Assembly: GCA_031279925.1 (NCBI GenBank)
Contig: JAITHQ010000241.1
Coordinates: 1-10,352, forward strand
Reading direction: 5' to 3'
Length of the DNA: 10,352 nt
Source of the DNA: Treponema sp.
GTDB lineage: Bacteria > Spirochaetota > Spirochaetia > Treponematales > Breznakiellaceae
Position numbers and translations under genes: made by a program. This document shows positions 6,839 to 10,352 of the stretch, in pieces. The notes below the pieces were generated by a model. That model ran no database searches. It was not told the origin of the DNA and saw only the letters and a program-made list of their open reading frames with translations. Numbering within the stretch: position 1 is the first letter of the stretch; every line of letters starts with the position of its first letter.

Positions 6839-7840
6839 CTATACTGGCGAAGTGTATGCCGGTTCTTCCAAAAATGCAATACCGCATTTTTTTCGGCAGG
6901 CTTCAATTTCGTCCATGTTTGGCAAAGCGGGAATTGCGCCTTTTTTGGCGGTGGTAAGGCTTCCCGCGGCATTGGCAAAATCAACAATGTCCGCCAGTTC
7001 TTGCCGTGTAATATTCCGCAAACCGGCAAGGCTTTTATTCCGCAGACGGTAATGAACCGCCCCCAAAAAGGCGTCGCCCGCGCCGGTGGTGTCAATGGTT
7101 TTAACAACGTAGGCGGGCAGCGCGCCGCTTCCATCGCTACAGCGGAAATATGCGCCCTGTGGGCCCAGCGAAACCAGCACAATGGCAGGGCCTTTTTCCG
7201 CCAGAAGCGCAGCCCCTTTTTCAACATTCGTCTCGCCGGTAAGAAGATTCATTTCTTCATCAGAAACCTTTAGAATATTGGCGCTTTCTATAAGGCTCCC
7301 GATTTCGGTTTTTGCCCTGTTGGAATCGGGCCACAAAAAGGAACGGTAATTGGGATCGTAGCTGATAATTTTTCCCAAAGAACGGGCGTAACGTACCGCC
7401 TCGTGAACCGCGCTGCGGCAGGGCTCCCCACTAAGGGATACCGAGCCAAAGTGGAAAATGGCCGAGTTGTCGATAAGGGTTTTGTTTACCTCCTGCCAAA
7501 CGAGCATTAGGTCCGCGCCTTCACGGCGGTAAAAACTGAATGAACGATCGCCGGTTTCGGAAAGATGCACAAACGCCAGGGTGGTAAGGCAGGCCGGGTC
7601 TTTTACAAGGCCAGCCGTATCGATGCCTGCCGCGGCAAGGGTTTTTTCCAGAAAACGGCCAAATTCATCATCACCGGCTTTGCCGATAAAGGCCGTTTTG
7701 CCGCCAAGTTTTGCATTCATGGCAAGCGCATTTGCAGGCGCGCCGCCGGGGTTCATTCCAAAAAGGGCAACGCCCTGATCATTAACACCGGAAGGAGTAA
7801 AATCTATCAGCAATTCTCCCATAGCGCAAACATCGTACAT
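6839..7840 (-). CDS. PfkB-family sugar kinase, probable fructokinase, 333 aa
   Basis: The protein is a soluble ATP-dependent kinase of the PfkB/ribokinase family. Visible motifs are MGELLIDF at the N-terminus, GGAPANAL (32-39), GDRSFSFYRREGADLML (97-113, typical of fructokinases), YDPNYR (161-166), the linker VSDEE (192-196) and DTTGAGDAF (250-258) with catalytic Asp 256. ATG 7840 is chosen because GGAGGA (7850-7845) lies just before it; an in-frame TTG at 7852 would bury that site. It is cotranscribed with a nucleoside-type importer, so ribose, a nucleoside or another furanose are alternatives to fructose as substrate. Family assignment is firm; the sugar is not. Spacing is 12 nt from the gene upstream and 1 nt to the ATPase downstream. 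Confidence 0.9.
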   Translation of the reverse strand: MYDVCAMGELLIDFTPSGVNDQGVALFGMNPGGAPANALAMNAKLGGKTAFIGKAGDDEFGRFLEKTLAAAGIDTAGLVKDPACLTTLAFVHLSETGDRSFSFYRREGADLMLVWQEVNKTLIDNSAIFHFGSVSLSGEPCRSAVHEAVRYARSLGKIISYDPNYRSFLWPDSNRAKTEIGSLIESANILKVSDEEMNLLTGETNVEKGAALLAEKGPAIVLVSLGPQGAYFRCSDGSGALPAYVVKTIDTTGAGDAFLGAVHYRLRNKSLAGLRNITRQELADIVDFANAAGSLTTAKKGAIPALPNMDEIEACRKKCGIAFLEEPAYTSPV

Positions 7841-7852
7841 GGCGTCCTCCAA

Positions 7853-8473
7853 TCAATTTAAATTTTTAAGCCTGCTTAAAAAGAGCAGACTGGAAACTTC
7901 CCCAAATGCTTTAAGCTGCTCATAATCCTGTTTTGTTTCCGTATCCGCCCCTGAAAGAATCAACTGGTCCTGGGTGCGCAAATACCAAAGATAATGCTTG
8001 CTTTTAATAGTAATTCTTTTGCCGGTTGCAGTACAGTGCCTTGTTATTTGCTGTTCCAGAGTTTCTGCAAGTTCAATGTGATTGGCGTCTCCGGTAAGCC
8101 ACAAAAAACAATCGTCCAGAATAAAAAGCGCTATCCGCCTAAAACCGTCCCTTATACTGTCATCATGGCGAAAACCGTCAAAAACCAGCCGGTATTTTCC
8201 CAACGAAAGATCGTAGCCGGAAAGCCGCAAATGTTTTCTGATATTGACAAGTTCGGTGTGGACTTCTTTTATTGCGTCCCTGTCCATTTTACCGGCGGCG
8301 ATTAATGTTGCCCTTAGCTCCCGCATCTGGTTTTCGTAATGGTGATACTCGCTGGTACGGCTTAAAAAAGAATCGGTCTCCGAAAGCAGCCGCCAGGCAT
8401 CGGTAGGTTGATCCGAAAGCAGGTTTTTTATTTTTGCCGAAAAAGAATTCCGCAGTGATTTTTTTTGTTCCAA
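7853..8473 (-). CDS. Unknown soluble protein, 206 aa, first gene of the operon
   Basis: I do not recognise a family. The protein lacks a signal peptide and membrane helices and is probably mostly alpha-helical, with a charged N-terminus (MEQKKSLRNSFSAKIKNLL), an amphipathic middle (MRELRATLIAAGKMDRDAIKEVHTEL is suggestive) and a hydrophobic patch FRRIALFILDDCFLWLTGD. No catalytic motif is obvious. The start is TTG 8473: an in-frame TAA lies just upstream and the next Met is at about residue 49, so TTG is the best available, though no RBS precedes it. The stop is 12 nt from the kinase ATG, so it is almost certainly in the same operon. A TTGACT (8511-8506) and TAAAAT (8483-8478) lie upstream, but their 22-nt spacing is too long for a normal promoter. 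A role in regulating or assisting the transporter is possible but unsupported. Confidence 0.7.
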   Translation of the reverse strand: MEQKKSLRNSFSAKIKNLLSDQPTDAWRLLSETDSFLSRTSEYHHYENQMRELRATLIAAGKMDRDAIKEVHTELVNIRKHLRLSGYDLSLGKYRLVFDGFRHDDSIRDGFRRIALFILDDCFLWLTGDANHIELAETLEQQITRHCTATGKRITIKSKHYLWYLRTQDQLILSGADTETKQDYEQLKAFGEVSSLLFLSRLKNLN

Positions 8474-8509
8474 GATAATTTTACATTAATGGCGGGAACA
8501 GGATAAGTC

Positions 8510-8605
8510 AAGAGGAAGAAGGAGAGAGAAGGAAGAAGGGAGAAAAGAGAAGAAGAATGGCGACAGGCACTGCTTGCACATCACTGAAAAACAGTGCCTG
8601 GCGCC
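8510..8605 (-). terminator. Rho-independent-like terminator with long pyrimidine tail
   Basis: GGCG-A-CAGGCACTG (8559-8572) pairs with CAGTGCCTG-G-CGCC (8592-8605): 13 of 14 positions, loop 19 nt. Read on the minus strand, the hairpin is followed by a pure 48-nt pyrimidine tract (8557-8510) rich in T, so it fits termination of the leftward transcript of the lipoprotein remnant. A smaller alternative hairpin, CACTG-AAAAA-CAGTG (8582-8596), shares one arm. It would also insulate the downstream operon from read-through. Confidence 0.65.
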
Positions 8606-8648
8606 CCTACTCACAAAAAGGCGCGGTGTCTTTTTACCTTGACCTTAC

Positions 8649-8933
8649 TTATTTAGCGTATGCGGTAGTTTTGGTAAGGAAAACGAGCCATTTCGTTACT
8701 GTTGTAACTTTTTTGCCTGACGCTTCGGCTTCCTGGACTGCGGCGGCATACGCTTCATACCCCGAGTCCACCAGACCAAGAATGACCGAATATGACGCAA
8801 TTACTGTAGCGTCATTGGATACCGCCTTGGCTTTAGAAATAAGACCGTGAGCATCAGCGGTCCCTCCGATAGAACTTGCGGTAGCGCATCCGGCAAGGAG
8901 CCATTTTTCTTCCTTTACTTTGGCAACAAAGTT
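8649..8933 (-). pseudogene. Lipoprotein remnant lacking start codon and signal peptide
   Basis: The open frame reads KWLLAGCATASSIGGTADA...TKTTAYAK and stops at TAA 8651-8649. LAGC is a lipobox, giving a 79-residue mature part from Cys that is rich in Ala, Ser and Val with repeated small-residue helices. Upstream the frame has no ATG, GTG or TTG before an in-frame stop at 8936-8934. The ATG expected after the conserved leader (8904-8902) is in the wrong frame and only a few bases before the lipobox. In the paralogous locus at 9906 the same leader is followed by a full signal peptide. The simplest reading is a deletion of the signal-peptide codons with a frame change. The family of the mature part is unknown to me. 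Confidence 0.65.
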
Positions 8934-8934
8934 T
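8911..8934 (-). repeat. Duplicated lipoprotein leader block, copy 1 (hairpin plus RBS)
   Basis: This 24-bp block is identical to 9914-9937. On the minus strand it contains a small hairpin, ACTTTG-TTGC-CAAAGT (8932-8917), followed directly by AAAGGA. In copy 1 the site next to it reads AAGGAAGAAAAATG, a little weaker than in copy 2. Flanking bases show partial similarity as well. Confidence 0.85.
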
Positions 8935-8986
8935 TAAGTTATGCGTTTGATTTCATAAAACCTTTATTGGATGGGCGTTCCGTACC

Positions 8987-9004
8987 GGCGGCACGGATGC
9001 CGCC
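8987..9004. repeat. Hairpin, 7-bp GC stem
   Basis: GGCGGCA-CGGA-TGCCGCC is a perfect 7-bp inverted repeat with a 4-nt loop in the leader upstream of the lipoprotein remnant. It is absent from the paralogous leader, where an A/T-tailed hairpin (9962-9997) takes its place. Confidence 0.7.
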
Positions 9005-9023
9005 CCCCATACATTTAGGATTC

Positions 9024-9067
9024 TATGGCGCCTAACTTCCCCTCTATGAGCAGGCGCACCGCCTGCT
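9024..9067 (-). promoter_or_regulatory. Conserved leader block with triloop hairpin, copy 1
   Basis: TATGGCGC (9024-9031) and CCCCTCTAT (9039-9047) match the same pair at 9997-10004 and 10011-10019. Immediately beyond is AGCAGGCG-CAC-CGCCTGCT (9049-9067), an 8-bp stem with a 3-nt loop. The partner copy has a different stem sequence at the same place. It probably belongs to the promoter or 5' leader of the leftward lipoprotein gene, or terminates transcription arriving from the right. Confidence 0.5.
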
Positions 9068-9073
9068 GATTAT

Positions 9074-9153
9074 CCGCGGAATCCTGTCCGCGGGCAGTTC
9101 AAACAATCTTCTCAGGGCCCCTGCGCGAAGCGCCGCGCCGTGGATGGCGCGGC
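9074..9153. repeat. Cluster of GC-rich inverted repeats downstream of the Gly-rich lipoprotein
   Basis: Four structures follow one another: CCGCGGA-ATCCTG-TCCGCGG (9074-9093), CAGGG-C-CCCTG (9113-9123), GCGC-GAA-GCGC (9123-9133) and GCCGCGCC-GTGGAT-GGCGCGGC (9132-9153). The last, an 8-bp perfect stem 22 nt past the lipoprotein stop codon, could end that leftward transcript, but no T-run follows it. No open frame with coding character was seen here. Confidence 0.6.
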
Positions 9154-9174
9154 AGCCTCCTTTTCGTTTCCTGC

Positions 9175-9906
9175 TTACCACTGCTCCAAGCCGTCAGAGA
9201 GTTCACCACCACCAGATGCTTGGGTATATGTTCCGTTTATAGACGATGCACTACCGGTAAACCCGCTTATTGTGAGCGTGGTTCCTGAAACAGTTGCCGT
9301 TCCGGTAAGGGGCGGCGTTGTTGGGTTCGTGGGGTCAGCTAGTGCTAATGATGATGATGATCCGGTGAGGGTGTAGGAATACGCTCCTTCAGGTTGTCCT
9401 GTAGAAGACATCACTACCAACGTATTTTCCCCATCCTCACTGGTAAACATCAGCTGCTTACCATCAGCCCTCATCCAAGGCGCTCCGGTTAAGGGATCAG
9501 TTCCGCCGCCGCCACCGCCGCTCTTAGTCGCCGAGTTATACAGCACCAAGGTTGAACCCATCGTTCCGCCGGGGTTGGTAAGGGTCAGCGTTGACCCAGA
9601 CACCGAATAGTCAACAGTACCGCTGACATTATTAACAGTAACAGTCAGCGTATTACCGCTAACCGACCATGCGGCATCCGCAGCAGCCATTTTGCCGGTT
9701 CCATCGGCGTTGATTATGATAGAAGTACCGCCAGATAACTGCCATGTTCCAACCAAATTCGATGGTATACTGCCGCCGCCACCGCCACCGCCACCGCCGC
9801 CACCACCGCCGCCGCCGCCGCCCGCCTCTGTAGGACAACCAGTCAGAACCATACCGAATGCCAGCGCGAGTACCAGCATTCCACCAAAAAATATCTTGTT
9901 TGCCAT
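9175..9906 (-). CDS. Gly-rich lipoprotein with polyglycine linker, 243 aa
   Basis: The N-terminus MANKIFFGGMLVLALAFGMVLTGC is a type II signal peptide with lipobox LTGC; Cys 24 would be lipidated. PTEA and 17 consecutive glycines (29-45) form a flexible linker. Two beta-rich segments follow. The first, SNLVGTWQLSGG...TLTNPGG, recalls the small lipocalin-like repeats of spirochaete lipoproteins (LVGTW opening, alternating Ser/Thr strands); the second begins after a 6-glycine spacer (TDPLTGAPW...). I chose ATG 9906 because AAAGGAG lies 7 nt upstream and the signal peptide starts there; an upstream in-frame Met at 9963 would add 19 charged residues before it and run through the conserved leader. 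It is probably anchored to a membrane facing the periplasm or surface. The function is unknown. The leader is shared with the remnant at 8649-8933. Confidence 0.85.
   Translation of the reverse strand: MANKIFFGGMLVLALAFGMVLTGCPTEAGGGGGGGGGGGGGGGGGSIPSNLVGTWQLSGGTSIIINADGTGKMAAADAAWSVSGNTLTVTVNNVSGTVDYSVSGSTLTLTNPGGTMGSTLVLYNSATKSGGGGGGTDPLTGAPWMRADGKQLMFTSEDGENTLVVMSSTGQPEGAYSYTLTGSSSSLALADPTNPTTPPLTGTATVSGTTLTISGFTGSASSINGTYTQASGGGELSDGLEQW
9772..9822 (-). repeat. GGN trinucleotide tract encoding 17 glycines
   Basis: Seventeen uninterrupted Gly codons (GGC and GGT only) lie right after the lipobox region. A second, shorter run of six Gly codons is at 9502-9519. Codon-unit slippage would change linker length without breaking the frame. 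Confidence 0.9.
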
Positions 9907-9913
9907 TGTTTTC

Positions 9914-9937
9914 TCCTTTACTTTGGCAACAAAGTTT
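9914..9937 (-). repeat. Duplicated lipoprotein leader block, copy 2 (hairpin plus RBS)
   Basis: Identical to 8911-8934. The minus strand has ACTTTG-TTGC-CAAAGT (9935-9920), then AAAGGAG and, 7 nt on, the ATG of the Gly-rich lipoprotein. The hairpin would sit next to the ribosome site in the mRNA. Confidence 0.85.
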
Positions 9938-9961
9938 GAGGCATTATGTTTGTTTTGCCGC

Positions 9962-9997
9962 AAAAACCGTGAATCTTTTCAGAACACATCGGTTTTT
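9962..9997. terminator. A/T-tailed hairpin in the lipoprotein leader
   Basis: AAAAACCG (9962-9969) pairs with CGGTTTTT (9990-9997), loop 20 nt. Arms ending in A-run and T-run are the form of a bidirectional terminator or attenuator. It lies 56 nt upstream of the lipoprotein start codon on that gene's strand, so it could stop upstream transcription or be part of a regulated leader. Confidence 0.4.
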
Positions 9998-10042
9998 ATG
10001 GCGCATAAAGCCCCTCTATATGCACATCGCAGTAACACTGCG
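9997..10042 (-). promoter_or_regulatory. Conserved leader block with triloop hairpin, copy 2
   Basis: TATGGCGC (9997-10004) and CCCCTCTAT (10011-10019) repeat the spacing of copy 1 within 1 nt. Just beyond is CGCAGT-AAC-ACTGCG (10028-10042), a 6-bp stem with a 3-nt loop. Position and fold match copy 1 while the stem bases differ. Confidence 0.5.
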
Positions 10043-10090
10043 TACATATATGCCTTTTTCTTTACTCCCGCAATGAATGCCGCAGGGGTG

Positions 10091-10150
10091 GGCCCCCCGG
10101 GGCCGGTCCCGCCCGTATCATAAAGGGGGTAGTATTGACCGGAACCGGTC
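10091..10150. repeat. Two palindromic sites
   Basis: GGCCCC-CC-GGGGCC (10091-10104) and GACCGG-AA-CCGGTC (10137-10150) are inverted repeats with 6-bp arms and 2-bp centres. The second has the size of a dimeric repressor operator. No gene start lies close enough to tie either one to regulation. Confidence 0.4.
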
Positions 10151-10189
10151 TATTTTGGGCGGAGCTATCCGGTAAAAGATGACGGCGAG
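10150..10189. repeat. Diverged 40-bp direct repeat, copy 1
   Basis: Aligns without gaps to 10207-10246 at 31 of 40 positions by hand count, period 57 bp. Shared cores include TTTTGG, CGGA, CTATCC and an A-rich run before ATG. Confidence 0.65.
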
Positions 10190-10206
10190 CGGCTGTCCGC
10201 CGGGGA

Positions 10207-10246
10207 CTGTTTTGGACGGATCTATCCCTAAAAAAATGGCGGTGAG
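10207..10246. repeat. Diverged 40-bp direct repeat, copy 2
   Basis: Second copy of the unit at 10150-10189. It abuts the AT/GT microsatellite almost directly. Confidence 0.65.
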
Positions 10247-10249
10247 TAT

Positions 10250-10300
<51 letters not shown>

Positions 10301-10352
10301 AAGAACCGTGCCAAGTGGGGCGAATCAGGCGAAAAAAGTGAACTATTTTTTG

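Noticed and set aside
6838..7227. N-terminal extension of the ABC ATPase by 130 residues
   Set aside because: The extension overlaps the PfkB kinase on the same strand in another frame and has no ATPase homology; domain 1 starts at MNVEYTAELRN.
8478..8511. TTGACT and TAAAAT as an operon promoter
   Set aside because: The 22-nt spacing is too long for sigma70 and the -10 box would place the start inside the first codon; not strong enough to annotate.
8557..8850. Plus-strand 97-aa frame
   Set aside because: It starts in the terminator hairpin and lies antisense to the lipoprotein remnant, which has a lipobox and better coding character.
9031..9037. GCCTAAC / GTTAGGC resembling an integron attC core site, considered because some treponemes carry integrons
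   Set aside because: No partner core site at a suitable distance and no attC-like imperfect palindrome around it; the paralogous leader lacks the heptamer.
8911..9937. Possible CRISPR-like repeats
   Set aside because: Only two copies of the 24-bp block exist, about 1 kb apart and in front of genes; there are no regular spacers and no cas genes.
9692..10123. Plus-strand frame with a polyproline run
   Set aside because: It is the antisense of the polyglycine lipoprotein; the prolines mirror the GGN repeat and no signal or RBS supports it.

Overview
The window looks like chromosomal DNA of a Treponema-like spirochaete, possibly from the termite-gut lineage. This is inference from protein style: a lipoprotein with a TGCPTEA lipobox region followed by a 17-glycine linker, a second lipoprotein remnant, a small outer-membrane barrel and a nucleoside-type ABC operon. 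No rRNA or other phylogenetic marker is present.

Layout. (1) About 1-1430 is the body of an IS50/Tn5-type (IS4 superfamily) insertion sequence on the minus strand. Its transposase is split into two overlapping frames at a run of four A's, and one catalytic Asp is changed to Glu. (2) 1448-2402 is a second, heavily decayed IS4-family element. Its 17-bp terminal inverted repeats and 12-bp target duplication are still perfect, but its transposase is deleted, frameshifted and has lost two YREK residues. (3) 2530-3169 is a small AT-rich plus-strand gene for a predicted outer-membrane beta-barrel protein, with a good sigma70-type promoter and RBS. (4) 8473 down to 3234 is a tight five-gene minus-strand operon: unknown 206-aa protein, PfkB-family sugar kinase, double-domain ABC ATPase, permease 1, permease 2. 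The last three match BMP-type (YufO/YufP/YufQ-like) nucleoside importers. No substrate-binding lipoprotein is in the window. (5) 8510-10352 is an accessory region of lipoproteins and structured non-coding DNA: a pyrimidine-tailed terminator, a lipoprotein remnant without start codon or signal peptide, a cluster of GC-rich hairpins, an intact Gly-rich lipoprotein, and a gene-free right end with inverted repeats, a diverged 40-bp direct repeat and an (AT)6(GT)18 microsatellite.

How the parts fit. The operon probably imports a nucleoside or related sugar compound and phosphorylates a sugar with the PfkB kinase; the link between the two is inference from gene order. The two lipoprotein loci share a duplicated leader: an identical 24-bp block with a small hairpin just before the RBS, and farther upstream a conserved block followed by a triloop hairpin whose stem sequence differs between copies while its position and fold are kept. 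This leader, the IS relic in its palindromic target and the split transposase are the most noteworthy observations. I found no convincing new defence or metabolic system.
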